Below are positions 9,158 through 18,405 of a stretch of 64,000 nucleotides of DNA, one piece after another. The translations under genes were made by a program, and so were the position numbers. A model generated the notes under the pieces. It worked only from the letters and a program-made list of their open reading frames with translations, made no database searches and was not told where the DNA came from. Location of the stretch: the NCBI GenBank assembly GCA_017938205.1, contig JAGBCA010000050.1, positions 53,881 through 117,880 on the forward strand, in the 5' to 3' direction. Each line of letters opens with the position of its first letter. Position 1 is the first letter of the stretch. The stretch comes from Clostridia bacterium. GTDB taxonomy: Bacteria; Bacillota; Clostridia; Oscillospirales; CAG-272.

Positions 9158-11294
9158 ACGAGAGAATATCCTTTACAAAAAATTCGGATTCTTCGTCTTC
9201 GAACACATATTCCTTTTGACCAAAAAGACGAAGATGTTTTCTCACACCCTTTGGTGCGCGAACAGAGATACGAAAGCCACCGTTCTCTTTTTTCCAGCTT
9301 ACAAAAACCTCGCCCAACCGTGTTGGTACGATTCCCTTCGCATATGTCAGCGAGCCGGTGATGGGTTGAATCTGAATTTCGTCTTCTTCATCCGCAGATA
9401 CCCCCAACACATGTCTTGTAAATTCATAAAGCGGCGTACTGCTCCAACCGTGACATTCGCTTCTTGGAGAATCGGGGTTTTCGCACCATGAGGTACATCC
9501 GTTTTCAAGCATTTCCTTCCACTGATCAAAAATTCGGAAACCGCGCTCGTAGCACCCACATTTTTCAAGTGCTCTGAATAGGAAATAATTCATCGAAAAG
9601 CAAGCCCTGCTGATATCCTTATAAAAGAAGCTATCGATCAAGGCATCCCGCTCATTTTCTTCATACGCCCCCGCAAGGATCGCAAAGATCGAGGTGTGAG
9701 CACTAAAGCTTTTACCCGAAGAGGAATCGCTGAACATCCCTTTTTCGGCTTGATAGCAGGTGTTTCGCAGAATCTCGATTGATTGCTCTTTTCTTTTTAG
9801 ATATTCCTCGGCAAGACCATCTCTTTTAAGGGCTTTTGCAAGCATAGCCGCATCATCCAGCGCGATCGCATAGTACAAATGATAGAGGGCGTGCACTTCT
9901 CCATCAGCTACGGGAGGACCACCGTTTTCCCACTGCGGCACCCAATCAAAGAAATCCCAATAACGCGTATTCGTGATATGCCCCTTCTCCTTGATCATAC
10001 GATCAAAGAAGCCGAGAATACCGTCTGCAATTCCCGTATAAAGCGACAAAAACGTGAGATCACCTGTTTGTCTGTAGTAATTTCCAAGCATCAAAATCCA
10101 AATCAAGGAATAAGAAGGAATAATCTGCTGAGCCCATCCGGCAGGATAAATCGAAAGCAAAAGTCCGCACGGCTGCTGCGAGCGTGCAAATTCATCGATG
10201 CATTTTTTTGTCAGCCGCACGTCCTTCGTTATTGCGGAAATTGCTTGGATAGAAACTGCACTGTCAAACTGGTACTGCTGCTGCTCGTAATACGGACAGT
10301 CGGAAATGATCTCGTGACAGCAGCTAAGTATCGTATTGACCGATACATCCCAAATTCGGTTAAAATTCGGATCGGAGCATTCAAAGCTGCCCGTAATATC
10401 GAAGGGATAATGGATGCGACTCATTTGCAGTGAAAAAACAGCGCTCACATCGCCCTCAATACGAATATAACGGAAGCTGCGAAACCAAAAGGTTTCATAG
10501 TTAAGAGAAGAATCTGCGGAAGTAACGGTATCAAAATAGCCGCGCAGTTGCCCGCTTGGATCATCTCGCCGATGCTTTCCGTCTTCAAATTCGTAAGACT
10601 CGGCATAAATGACCTTGACAGCGCTATTATTCGATAAGGTTAACGAAACCTTCGCTGTCGTATAAGCACCGGCGTCGAATTCGGCGAAATCTTCCCCTTT
10701 GCGGATGAGTCGCAAGGGCCCAGGTGCTTGTGGATAAATCATAGGGATCGGGCGTTCCTCCATGATATACGGAAAAGCTGCCCCACCGCGCGTGAAGAAT
10801 CCGTCACTTTGAAACATTGCCTTTTCAGCTTCTTCAAGAGGCAAAGGAATGCTTTGCTCTCTTGCATCGTAGGCCTCATAAGGAGGTAAAGACTTCATCG
10901 CATGACAAAGCAATCGGTATGCACCGAGAAAACGGCAGGTCCAGCTTTTATCCGTAGAAAGGATCACCGCATTTTCGCTTCTTCCTTCAATTGCAAGCTG
11001 CGGCGTTGGCGTATTGTAAACGGAAGTAAAATATGTGCAGGTATGAAGCACCTTCACGTAAATTTTATTTTTACCTTTAGAAAAAACATGGCGAACGCGG
11101 TCAAAATATCTGACCTTTTCATGTGAGCGGCACGGTCCTTCGCAAACATATTTTCCGTTCACGTATAAAATGTACCTTGATGCGGCAAAGATGCAAAGCT
11201 CAAGCTCAACCTCATGATCAAGGCTGAGCGTTTTTTCGAATGCATACACACCATCCACACGCGGCGCATACGTTGGTTTAATATAATAAGTCAT
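9150..11294 (-). CDS. GH78-like alpha-L-rhamnosidase family protein
   Basis: The 714-residue protein has N-terminal beta-sandwich domains followed by an (alpha/alpha)6 barrel. Family hallmarks are WFRSFRYIRIEG, FNRIWDVSVNTILSCCHE, DCPYYEQQQYQFD (the DCP-x-x-EQ acid motif, near residue 330), the aromatic stretch RYWDFFDWVPQW and the late TSWCENPDSPRSECHGWSSTPLYEF. Enzymes of this type release terminal rhamnose, or related deoxysugars, from glycosides. No signal peptide is visible, so it should act on imported oligosaccharides. The start overlaps the PHP gene by 17 bases and the end overlaps the next hydrolase by 8, indicating one transcript. Exact sugar specificity is inferred from the family and could differ. 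Confidence 0.78.
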   Translation of the reverse strand: MTYYIKPTYAPRVDGVYAFEKTLSLDHEVELELCIFAASRYILYVNGKYVCEGPCRSHEKVRYFDRVRHVFSKGKNKIYVKVLHTCTYFTSVYNTPTPQLAIEGRSENAVILSTDKSWTCRFLGAYRLLCHAMKSLPPYEAYDAREQSIPLPLEEAEKAMFQSDGFFTRGGAAFPYIMEERPIPMIYPQAPGPLRLIRKGEDFAEFDAGAYTTAKVSLTLSNNSAVKVIYAESYEFEDGKHRRDDPSGQLRGYFDTVTSADSSLNYETFWFRSFRYIRIEGDVSAVFSLQMSRIHYPFDITGSFECSDPNFNRIWDVSVNTILSCCHEIISDCPYYEQQQYQFDSAVSIQAISAITKDVRLTKKCIDEFARSQQPCGLLLSIYPAGWAQQIIPSYSLIWILMLGNYYRQTGDLTFLSLYTGIADGILGFFDRMIKEKGHITNTRYWDFFDWVPQWENGGPPVADGEVHALYHLYYAIALDDAAMLAKALKRDGLAEEYLKRKEQSIEILRNTCYQAEKGMFSDSSSGKSFSAHTSIFAILAGAYEENERDALIDSFFYKDISRACFSMNYFLFRALEKCGCYERGFRIFDQWKEMLENGCTSWCENPDSPRSECHGWSSTPLYEFTRHVLGVSADEEDEIQIQPITGSLTYAKGIVPTRLGEVFVSWKKENGGFRISVRAPKGVRKHLRLFGQKEYVFEDEESEFFVKDILSYV

Positions 11295-12630
11295 AACCCA
11301 AAAATTCTCCTTCGAAGTTCTTAATTTTTTCTTCCGCTTCGCATATTTGTTTTTTCACATCGGCATCACCGGCCAAATATCTTTTCAACAAAGCCCCCGA
11401 CATTTTGCACAAGTGATCATGCGTTGGGAAATAGGCTCGAAGAAGGAAATGTGCAAATTTTGCAAGTGTAAGATCTCCTACAATTCTTGGCGATTCCCCC
11501 TTCGCACAATATACTGCCACGCTTTTTCTATCGGATATTGATTTTATAATATTAAGATCTTTAACAAAAGCAAGCGTGAATATCTCCCCAAAGGCCGTAA
11601 TGCCATCCGAAACGGTATGAGAATCAGACGAGGCAACGACGGATAAATTTCTGTTTTTTAAGGAATAAAAAAGAGAGACCTGCAGATCGTTTCCCTCAGG
11701 GGTGCAACCGCCGAAGACCTCGAAAGCATCGGCTATGCCATTCTCCAGAACGGCCGTGCTCATTCTCGTATCTGCGTTGAATCGCTCGGGTAGCTGCCAA
11801 AAGGGATGCGGAAGAATCGCATAACCGCCGCTCTTTTTTATTTGCTCGTAAATCACCGCACGCAAAAGGTATTCTCTCTCATAAAGCCCATTCGGAACGG
11901 TATATTTTTCTTTCGCTTCTTCTAATAGGTGCGCAAGCCTTTGCGGCCGATTTTGCAACAAATCGCTGATAGAACGGTCGCCGCCGATACAGACGGTATG
12001 AATCACAGCGTCTTCCTTTTCGTGAATCTCCTCACCCGGCAAAACGATCAAGGGGTTGGCGAAAGAAAAATATTCCGTCAATGATTTACCGTCAGAAAAC
12101 CTATGATGATCCGTGATGGATATGAAATCAAAACCCGCCTCTCGGTATGCGGCCACGTTATATTCGGGCGTCTCCTTTCCATCTGAAAGAGTGGTGTGAA
12201 TATGCAGATCCCCTTTCATGGGTATACGGCCATACAGATCGTCCGTCAAGCAAAATATGGAAAGCCTTGCGCGCGTTTCGGGGAAGGAATCTGTCCAATA
12301 CCACTCGACTTCGTTATCATCTTTTTTTCTAAGATAGATTATCCATTCCTGACAGCCGTAAAAACGGTATTCAAACGATATTACGCCGTCCTTCGGAGAA
12401 AGATCAATCGCCTTTGTTTGCTTTTCCGTACCAAGCTGCGAAAAATATCCATCGCCAATAGGTTCGCTATAGTCCTTTGGAAGTATCCGAAGCTCAAAAG
12501 CATCCGTATCACAAAATGCTAAGTTTTTTTCCGCAGGATAAATGCGTATCTTAGAAACCTGTCCGTTTTGGACAACGGACGGGCGAATGTAGTATTTCGT
12601 TTCGTTTATATAAGAATGAGAAGGATACAT
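11278..12630 (-). CDS. PHP-domain metallohydrolase (CehA/McbA-like)
   Basis: The 450-residue protein has an N-terminal beta-rich domain (about 1-130). A PHP phosphoesterase domain follows, whose first motif is GDLHIHTTLSDG near residue 140. ITDHHRF supplies further His/Asp metal ligands, and conserved HPFW and SSDSHTVSDG follow. PHP proteins hydrolyse phosphoesters or related bonds with two or three metal ions. It lies between the CapA-like gene (2 bases upstream) and the GH78-like gene (17-base overlap). A role in processing a phosphorylated or esterified sugar product of the island is plausible but not shown. The family call is firm and the substrate unknown. Confidence 0.8.
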   Translation of the reverse strand: MYPSHSYINETKYYIRPSVVQNGQVSKIRIYPAEKNLAFCDTDAFELRILPKDYSEPIGDGYFSQLGTEKQTKAIDLSPKDGVISFEYRFYGCQEWIIYLRKKDDNEVEWYWTDSFPETRARLSIFCLTDDLYGRIPMKGDLHIHTTLSDGKETPEYNVAAYREAGFDFISITDHHRFSDGKSLTEYFSFANPLIVLPGEEIHEKEDAVIHTVCIGGDRSISDLLQNRPQRLAHLLEEAKEKYTVPNGLYEREYLLRAVIYEQIKKSGGYAILPHPFWQLPERFNADTRMSTAVLENGIADAFEVFGGCTPEGNDLQVSLFYSLKNRNLSVVASSDSHTVSDGITAFGEIFTLAFVKDLNIIKSISDRKSVAVYCAKGESPRIVGDLTLAKFAHFLLRAYFPTHDHLCKMSGALLKRYLAGDADVKKQICEAEEKIKNFEGEFLGYDLLY

Positions 12631-12631
12631 T

Positions 12632-13726
12632 TTATTCTTCGTCTAAGCAATTCGTGTGGTTGTAGGTCTTGAAAAGCTCGCGCCAAACGTCCGTATGCGC
12701 TTCGCAATCGAGGAAGTGACCGAAAACATCGGTTTCCTCCTGCGTAGCATCGGGAGCAAGCGTACGAGCAAGCACATTATAGTAAAGCTCGGAGCGTTCT
12801 TCGCAGAAGGCATGCCAGCCCTTTTCCCATTCTCCGTTCGTAAGCTCTGCATTTCTCTTCTCAAATCCGGCCATGATCTCCTTTGCATCCTCCCCCTCGG
12901 CAAGCGAAATACCGTTTTCAAGAGCACGGATGGGAGTAAATTCGATTGCATGGGTTTTTGTATCGTATTTGACTCCAAGAGAGGTAAACCAGCCCTCTTC
13001 CTTGGAATTTTTATTCACGAAATGGAAGTTGCCCTGGCCGTAGAGAATATGACATCCCTCATACTCTTCATAGCAGCCGATACAATGGCTATGCTGGCAG
13101 ATGACAACGTCTGCGCCGTTTCTCGCCATAGCACGGCAGAGGCGCATAAGACGGGGCGAGGGATAACGGCAGTATTCCTTGCCGCCGTGATAAATCACGA
13201 TAACGCGGTCAGCATTCGCCTTTGCTTTGCGGATATCCTCCATCGTATCATATTCATCATAAGGACGTGCTCCCATACGATTTTCGAGTGCATAGGAATA
13301 CTCATGCTCGCAAACAGTGATAAAGACGATCCTTTCTCCGTCTCTTTCAAGAATATAATCTTTTCTTGAATCCTCGTAATTCTTACCCCAACCGGTGTAA
13401 TCGATACCAACCTTATCAAGCGCGGCAAGTGTATCCTTAATTCCCTGCACGCCAAGGTCAAAGGTATGGTTGTTGGAAAGGCCGCAAAGATCCACCGAAA
13501 GCTCCTTCAAAACCTCTGCGGTTTCAAGCGGAGCGGCGAGATTTGGGCCAAACTTTTTGATTTTTCCATCGGTTTCCGTAAGGGCGCATTCAAGATTGAC
13601 AAAGCAAAAATCCTTATCCATCATATAAGGAATTACGTTTGTGAAAAGCTTTTCCGTTTCCTTTGCGCGGAAGAGCTCTTTTGTGTTGTAGACGGGGGCG
13701 GTATCGCCGAGAAGCAATGTTTTCAT
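12632..13726 (-). CDS. CapA/PgsA-family metallophosphoesterase-like protein
   Basis: The 364-residue protein shows the CapA pattern: MKTLLLGDTAP at the start, FVNLECALT, LSNNHTFDLG, VIVIYHGGKEY, then GADVVICQHSHCIG and YGQGNFHF. These carry the Asp, Asn and His ligands of a calcineurin-like metal site. Characterised relatives act in poly-gamma-glutamate capsule synthesis, but those are membrane-anchored. This protein has no signal or anchor and sits in a glycosidase operon, so a soluble hydrolase role is more likely. AAGGAG lies 8 bases before the ATG. It is the first gene of the island and divergent from the AraC regulator. Confidence 0.8.
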   Translation of the reverse strand: MKTLLLGDTAPVYNTKELFRAKETEKLFTNVIPYMMDKDFCFVNLECALTETDGKIKKFGPNLAAPLETAEVLKELSVDLCGLSNNHTFDLGVQGIKDTLAALDKVGIDYTGWGKNYEDSRKDYILERDGERIVFITVCEHEYSYALENRMGARPYDEYDTMEDIRKAKANADRVIVIYHGGKEYCRYPSPRLMRLCRAMARNGADVVICQHSHCIGCYEEYEGCHILYGQGNFHFVNKNSKEEGWFTSLGVKYDTKTHAIEFTPIRALENGISLAEGEDAKEIMAGFEKRNAELTNGEWEKGWHAFCEERSELYYNVLARTLAPDATQEETDVFGHFLDCEAHTDVWRELFKTYNHTNCLDEE

Positions 13727-13757
13727 AATCTTTCTCCTTATTTGTACAATTTTAATC

Positions 13758-13785
13758 TTGACTTTTCATGATTTTATGCTATTAT
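13758..13785 (+). promoter_or_regulatory. Candidate promoter of the AraC regulator gene
   Basis: TTGACT (13758-13763) and TATTAT (13780-13785) have 16-base spacing. The flanking 13787-13800 is very AT-rich and could also serve the divergent capA-like operon. Its minus-strand promoter could not be pinned down. Confidence 0.5.
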
Positions 13786-13865
13786 TATAATATAATCACG
13801 GATTTTTTTCCATATCCTATATTGTTGACTTTATTTGTTTTTTTCACAATTTTAAGGAGAACTCT

Positions 13866-14618
13866 ATGTCTGCATTCATTGCACGCACTCTTTTGCACTA
13901 CTGCAACGTGTCCCGAAAGAACTCCACCTATATGGCACCGCTGAAGATCGATTTTTATGATTTTACCTTTGTACTTAAGGGGCGGTTACGCTACGTCGTG
14001 AACGGCGAGGCGCAGGATATTCTTGAAAACGATGCTGTTTTTATCCCGCCGGATTCGATCCGTGAGCGCATTGCGCTGGATGAACCCGTGAAATACGTGA
14101 GCTATAACTTCATTGCAGGTGAGGGAGAGCGGTTGCCAAGTGGGCCGTTTCTTAAAGGGATCATCTCCGAGCAGATCCGACAAATCGTTTCCTGCTTCTC
14201 TGCCAGCCACCTCGCGGAGGTCTACAGCACGCGCGAGAAGGTGATCAACCTTCTCAACGTGATCCTGCACGAATTAAATGATATTTTAGACTTCCGCAGC
14301 AGCAATCCGCATATCATCAACATCATCCGCTACATCAACGAGCATATCACAGAGCCGATCACACTCCATTCCGTCAGCGCATATGCCGGTCTCACCAAGG
14401 AATATACCGCGCACATTTTCAAGAAAGAAACAAGCATGACCGTGACAGAATATATCAACCACAGAAAAATGCTGCTTGCAAAGGATATGATCCACAGCAC
14501 CTCCTATCCCTTGCACGAGATCAGCGATCGATTGGGTTATGAGGGATATAGCTATTTTTCACGTGTTTTTAAAAAGGAATTTGGCGCCTCGCCCACGAAG
14601 ATCAAGCGTGAAGAATGA
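13866..14618 (+). CDS. AraC-family transcriptional regulator
   Basis: The 250-residue protein combines an N-terminal cupin sensor (about 20-95, DFTFVLKGRLRYVVNGEA and AVFIPPDSIRERI) with a C-terminal double helix-turn-helix (about 150-248). The second HTH shows the AraC signature ISDRLGYEGYSYFSRVFKKEFGASPTKIK. It is transcribed away from the CapA/PHP/GH78/TIM-barrel operon with a 139-base shared upstream region, the usual arrangement for a local regulator. It probably activates the operon in response to a sugar bound by the cupin. The inducer is unknown. Confidence 0.92.
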   Translation: MSAFIARTLLHYCNVSRKNSTYMAPLKIDFYDFTFVLKGRLRYVVNGEAQDILENDAVFIPPDSIRERIALDEPVKYVSYNFIAGEGERLPSGPFLKGIISEQIRQIVSCFSASHLAEVYSTREKVINLLNVILHELNDILDFRSSNPHIINIIRYINEHITEPITLHSVSAYAGLTKEYTAHIFKKETSMTVTEYINHRKMLLAKDMIHSTSYPLHEISDRLGYEGYSYFSRVFKKEFGASPTKIKREE

Positions 14619-14648
14619 TTGACTTTATAACACGATCCGAATAATAGT

Positions 14649-14690
14649 ACAAGGACGGAGAAGCCTATTGCCTTCTCCGTCCTTGTTTTA
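14649..14690 (+). terminator. Intrinsic terminator after the AraC gene
   Basis: A 15-bp perfect stem (14649-14663 with 14672-14686) has an 8-base loop and is followed by TTTTATTT. Confidence 0.88.
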
Positions 14691-14716
14691 TTTCAAAAAA
14701 CGATCTAAATATTTAA

Positions 14717-16264
14717 TTATTCAACAGTCTGCGCCTCTTCGGCCTCTGCAGGTGTTTCAGCGACCGCAGATTCCTCTGCTACAGTGTCGGTAGATTCCTC
14801 TGCGGCAGTCTCATCCGTGAGATCGGCAACAAGCTGCTCCGCATCGGCGAGCTGTTCTGCAGAGGTTTTTGCAAGACCCATCATCAAGGTTTCGGCCTCA
14901 GCCGCGGAAAGCTCCTTGCAGAAAACCTTTCTGAGAACGATCATAGCGATCTCAGCAACGATCATGATAATGATACCGACCAGAGCGGCAGACAATGCCT
15001 TTTCTCCATCCGCACTCAGGGCGATAAAGCTCGCATCACCCTCGGATGCAGTGGAATAAATATCCTCAAAGTAGTGCTTTGCACCCTTGATATAAGTGGG
15101 AATGATAAAAGCGAATGAAGTAATAACAGCTATTACGATATTGTTATCGCTTGCCTTATCGGGGAAAAATCTTCCGATCAATCCACCGGGGCGTTCCTTC
15201 TTCACCGCACAAGCAAATCTTCTGGTTACCTTTCCAAGATAAGCAACGCAGTTCATCATCACGATAAGATAAACGATGATCAAAACGCCGTCAATAATGT
15301 ATGCTTCATTAACAGCCTTATCGGAAAGCTCAAGCTCCTTCGCGGCGATCGCCTCTGCCATATAGAGAGCAAACTTACCGCCGGTGAAGGCCTTGAATAC
15401 ACCGGTCTTGATCATATTGAAGAAGAACACAAGGAATCCAACGATTCCGACAGCGGCAGTTCCCTGCAGGATATTCAGATATTTGAACTCCTTTGCGGGA
15501 TACTCACGGAGTCTGGAGATCACGAAGTTCAGAACCATAGAGGCAACGGCAATGTAGCAAACAGCCATTACACCGGAGCCGGGCTTCATGCCGGGAACCA
15601 CGCATTGGAAAAGCATAAGGATCAACGGAAATGAAATAACTCCGGAAAGCCTGCTTCCAACGGCAGCGGCAGCATTCTCTGGGGTCTTGATATTTCTAAG
15701 GGATTTGAAAAGAGCAACGAGACAATGAAAAATCAGTATAATAGGAAGAATCAACGACATAACGATCACTGCCAATTCAGCGATTATAGCAATGAATACG
15801 TTAAGGATCATGGAAAGGAAGTTGTCATTTTGCTTGCTGTCGCCGGCTTTGAATGCATTGGTAAACGAGGCTGCAATGGAGATCGCAGTAACGATATCCT
15901 CCTTGCCCTCCTCGGTCTGCAGATATGCTTCCAGATCCTTCTGCTTGTTAACCAGTTCCTCCTTCTCGGCGGCGGTCAGATCCTTCTTTGCGGAATCTAT
16001 GGCAACGCCTGCCACCTTTACTATGGTGGAAACGCTGCCGATCAGCTTAGGCGCGGTAACGTCGATCTCCTCGGGAATCTTAAAATCCGCCATCTCGGAT
16101 GGAAGGATCTGCTCCATCGTTTGGTTGATTTCGTCAGCATTTTCCACGGTGGTCAATGTAATAATGGGGGTCAGACTAAACACGGTGGCGAGAAAAATCA
16201 GCAAAAGGCTCACCCATAGCTGAACGTTGGATACGATTTTTCTCGGAACATTGAATTGCGGCAT
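14717..16264 (-). CDS. Multi-pass membrane protein of unknown function with acidic tail
   Basis: The 515-residue protein begins with a short amphipathic segment and a first membrane helix (VQLWVSLLLIFLATVFSLTP). An extracytoplasmic loop of about 120 residues rich in Lys/Glu follows, then about seven further membrane helices (for example IIAELAVIVMSLILPIILIF and IVYLIVMMNCVAYL). Residues from about 455 to the end form an Ala/Glu-rich, strongly acidic cytoplasmic tail without helices. I do not recognise a family. It is monocistronic, with its own promoter at 16310-16338 and a convergent terminator at 14649. GGAGAA lies upstream of the ATG. Confidence 0.75.
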   Translation of the reverse strand: MPQFNVPRKIVSNVQLWVSLLLIFLATVFSLTPIITLTTVENADEINQTMEQILPSEMADFKIPEEIDVTAPKLIGSVSTIVKVAGVAIDSAKKDLTAAEKEELVNKQKDLEAYLQTEEGKEDIVTAISIAASFTNAFKAGDSKQNDNFLSMILNVFIAIIAELAVIVMSLILPIILIFHCLVALFKSLRNIKTPENAAAAVGSRLSGVISFPLILMLFQCVVPGMKPGSGVMAVCYIAVASMVLNFVISRLREYPAKEFKYLNILQGTAAVGIVGFLVFFFNMIKTGVFKAFTGGKFALYMAEAIAAKELELSDKAVNEAYIIDGVLIIVYLIVMMNCVAYLGKVTRRFACAVKKERPGGLIGRFFPDKASDNNIVIAVITSFAFIIPTYIKGAKHYFEDIYSTASEGDASFIALSADGEKALSAALVGIIIMIVAEIAMIVLRKVFCKELSAAEAETLMMGLAKTSAEQLADAEQLVADLTDETAAEESTDTVAEESAVAETPAEAEEAQTVE

Positions 16265-16309
16265 GGTATATTCTCCTTTTTAAATATTTTGTGTCGAAGC
16301 ACTGCTTGT

Positions 16310-16338
16310 ATTTTAATACAAAATCCATATTTTGTCAA
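16310..16338 (-). promoter_or_regulatory. Sigma-A promoter of the 14717-16264 membrane gene
   Basis: Read on the minus strand, TTGACA (16338-16333) and TAAAAT (16315-16310) have exactly 17 bases between them. Confidence 0.75.
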
Positions 16339-16387
16339 TATAAATCGGATATTTTATTCAAAAATAAATCTGTTTTTTCTACTACGT

Positions 16388-16425
16388 AAAAATCCGCCCG
16401 GGGCATAAGCCCAAGACGGATTTTT
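16388..16425 (-). terminator. Terminator of the ABC exporter operon
   Basis: Outer stem AAAAATCCG/CGGATTTTT (16388-16396 with 16417-16425) encloses an inner GGGC/GCCC stem. It lies just past the stop of the downstream ABC gene (16446). Confidence 0.7.
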
Positions 16426-16445
16426 AAATATAAAACCGATATAGA

Positions 16446-18404
16446 TCAATCCAATTCCTTTTTACCGGTGTAGAGCTCGTAATAACGGCCCTTCATTTCC
16501 AGCAGCTCGTCATGCGTACCGCGCTCGATGATCTCGCCCTTTTCCAGTACCATGATCGCATTGGCGTTGCGTACCGTGGAAAGGCGGTGTGCAATCACAA
16601 AGGTGGTACGGTTTTTCATCAAGCGATCCATACCGTGCTCAATGTGACGCTCCGTTCGGGTATCGACGGAGGAGGTAGCCTCGTCAAGAACGAGGATGGG
16701 CGCTTTGGAAAGAGAGGCGCGTGCGATATTGAGAAGCTGGCGCTGACCTTGGGAAAGGTTCGCACCGTCTCCCTCAAGAACAGTATCGTAGCCGTTTTCC
16801 AGACGCATGATAAAGCTATGCGCGCTTGCGGTCTTTGCGGCCTCTACGACCTCGTCATCGGTGGCATCCAAGCGGCCGTAGCGGATATTTTCTCTCACAG
16901 TACCCGTAAAGAGGTGGGTATCCTGCAAGACCATGGCAATATTTTTGCGCAGATGCTCTCGCTTATAGGCCGTGAGAGGTTTACCGTCGATCGTAATGCT
17001 TCCCTCTTCAATATCGTAGAAGCGGTTGAGTAGGTTCGTTACCGTGGTTTTTCCGGCACCGGTCGAGCCGACGAAGGCGATCTTTTGCCCCGGCTTTGCG
17101 TACAGAGAGATATTCTTCAGGACGGTTTTATCCGGCAGATAACCGAAGGTGACATCCTTCATAATCACGTGTCCCTCGATCGTTTCGTCCGTTGCGTTCT
17201 CGACATCGGCGATCTCGGGCACTTCATCCATTACCTTAAACACGCGCTCCGCTCCTGCAAGGGCCGCAAAAAGAGCGGAAACCTGCATCGAAAGCTGGTT
17301 GATCGGCATAGAGAACTGTTTGGAGTAGTTGGCGAATGCGGTAAGTTCACCGGGCGTGAAGCCCTTTACGCAGATCAGAATACCACCAACACCAAGCGTA
17401 ATCGCGTAGCAGATCAAACTGATATTGTGCATGATCGGACCCGTAACACCGCCCCAGAACTGTGCTTTTTCCTGCTTATCGCGAAGATCCTCGTTAAGAA
17501 GATTCATCTCCTCGACGCAGGACTCCTCGCGGTTGAAGACCTTGATGACCTTCTGGCCGCTGATGGTTTCCTCAATATACCCGTTCACGGCGCCGAGGGC
17601 GGCCTGCTGCGCACCGTAATACTTTGCGCTATTCTTACCGATCACACCGGCAGCAAAGATCAGAAGCGGAACGAATACGACCGTTACAAGCGTGAGCCAT
17701 CCGTTGGTCGTTAACATAAAGATAAACGTACCGACAAGGCTGATCACACCACTGACGATGGAAGTCAAGGAGTTATTGAGCATAACGTCGATATTATCCA
17801 CGTCATTTGTGAAGCGGCTCATGATCTCGCCCGTGGGGTGCGAATCAAAATAGCGAACAGGAAGTCCCTGAAGCTTATGAAAAAGATCGTCTCTGATATT
17901 CTTAATGGAATTTTGCGAAACGGAGAGCATCAGGCGCGCTTGCACGTAGCTTCCAAGGGCTGAAATCAGATACACCGATCCGAGAACGATCAATGCAGCA
18001 AATACGTATACAGAAACCTCTGCTACCGTATTTTTCATTAAAGAAGAAACGAGATGCGTATCTACCAGGGATTCGATGATACTGTCAGCAAACTGCGCGA
18101 TCTTGCTGGGCTGCAGATCCGCCGCGGGATTGATAGCGAGGGTGATGCGGTTGATGATCGGAACGATCAGATAACCGCCGCAAAGAGAAGCAAGCGTTGT
18201 CAATCCCATACAGACGAAAACAAGAAGAAGTCTTGCCTTGTATTTCCCTACGTAGGAAAGAAGACGTCCAACGGTTTTCTTTATATCCTTCGGCTTACCC
18301 TTGGCTCTCGGGCCGGGGCCTCTGCCGGGACCGCCGCCACGAAGCGACTGACCGTGGGAAACGCTGTTATATTGCGCACGAAGCTTTTGAAGAGATCTTG
18401 CCAT
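16446..18404 (-). CDS. ABC exporter half-transporter, consensus-site subunit
   Basis: The 652-residue protein has an unusual Gly/Pro/Arg-rich N-terminal extension (about 1-60), six transmembrane helices (about 60-350) and a nucleotide-binding domain. The latter has Walker A GSTGAGKTT, signature LSQGQRQ, Walker B ILVLDEATS with the catalytic Glu, and H-loop IAHRLST. The start at 18404 is chosen because AAGGAGG lies 8 bases upstream and the upstream gene's stop is at 18406-18408. An earlier in-frame ATG would overlap that gene by about 100 bases. It pairs with the next gene as a heterodimeric type IV exporter. Cargo could be a drug, peptide or lipid; the MarR regulator points towards a toxic compound. 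Confidence 0.93.
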   Translation of the reverse strand: MARSLQKLRAQYNSVSHGQSLRGGGPGRGPGPRAKGKPKDIKKTVGRLLSYVGKYKARLLLVFVCMGLTTLASLCGGYLIVPIINRITLAINPAADLQPSKIAQFADSIIESLVDTHLVSSLMKNTVAEVSVYVFAALIVLGSVYLISALGSYVQARLMLSVSQNSIKNIRDDLFHKLQGLPVRYFDSHPTGEIMSRFTNDVDNIDVMLNNSLTSIVSGVISLVGTFIFMLTTNGWLTLVTVVFVPLLIFAAGVIGKNSAKYYGAQQAALGAVNGYIEETISGQKVIKVFNREESCVEEMNLLNEDLRDKQEKAQFWGGVTGPIMHNISLICYAITLGVGGILICVKGFTPGELTAFANYSKQFSMPINQLSMQVSALFAALAGAERVFKVMDEVPEIADVENATDETIEGHVIMKDVTFGYLPDKTVLKNISLYAKPGQKIAFVGSTGAGKTTVTNLLNRFYDIEEGSITIDGKPLTAYKREHLRKNIAMVLQDTHLFTGTVRENIRYGRLDATDDEVVEAAKTASAHSFIMRLENGYDTVLEGDGANLSQGQRQLLNIARASLSKAPILVLDEATSSVDTRTERHIEHGMDRLMKNRTTFVIAHRLSTVRNANAIMVLEKGEIIERGTHDELLEMKGRYYELYTGKKELD

Positions 18405-18405
18405 A

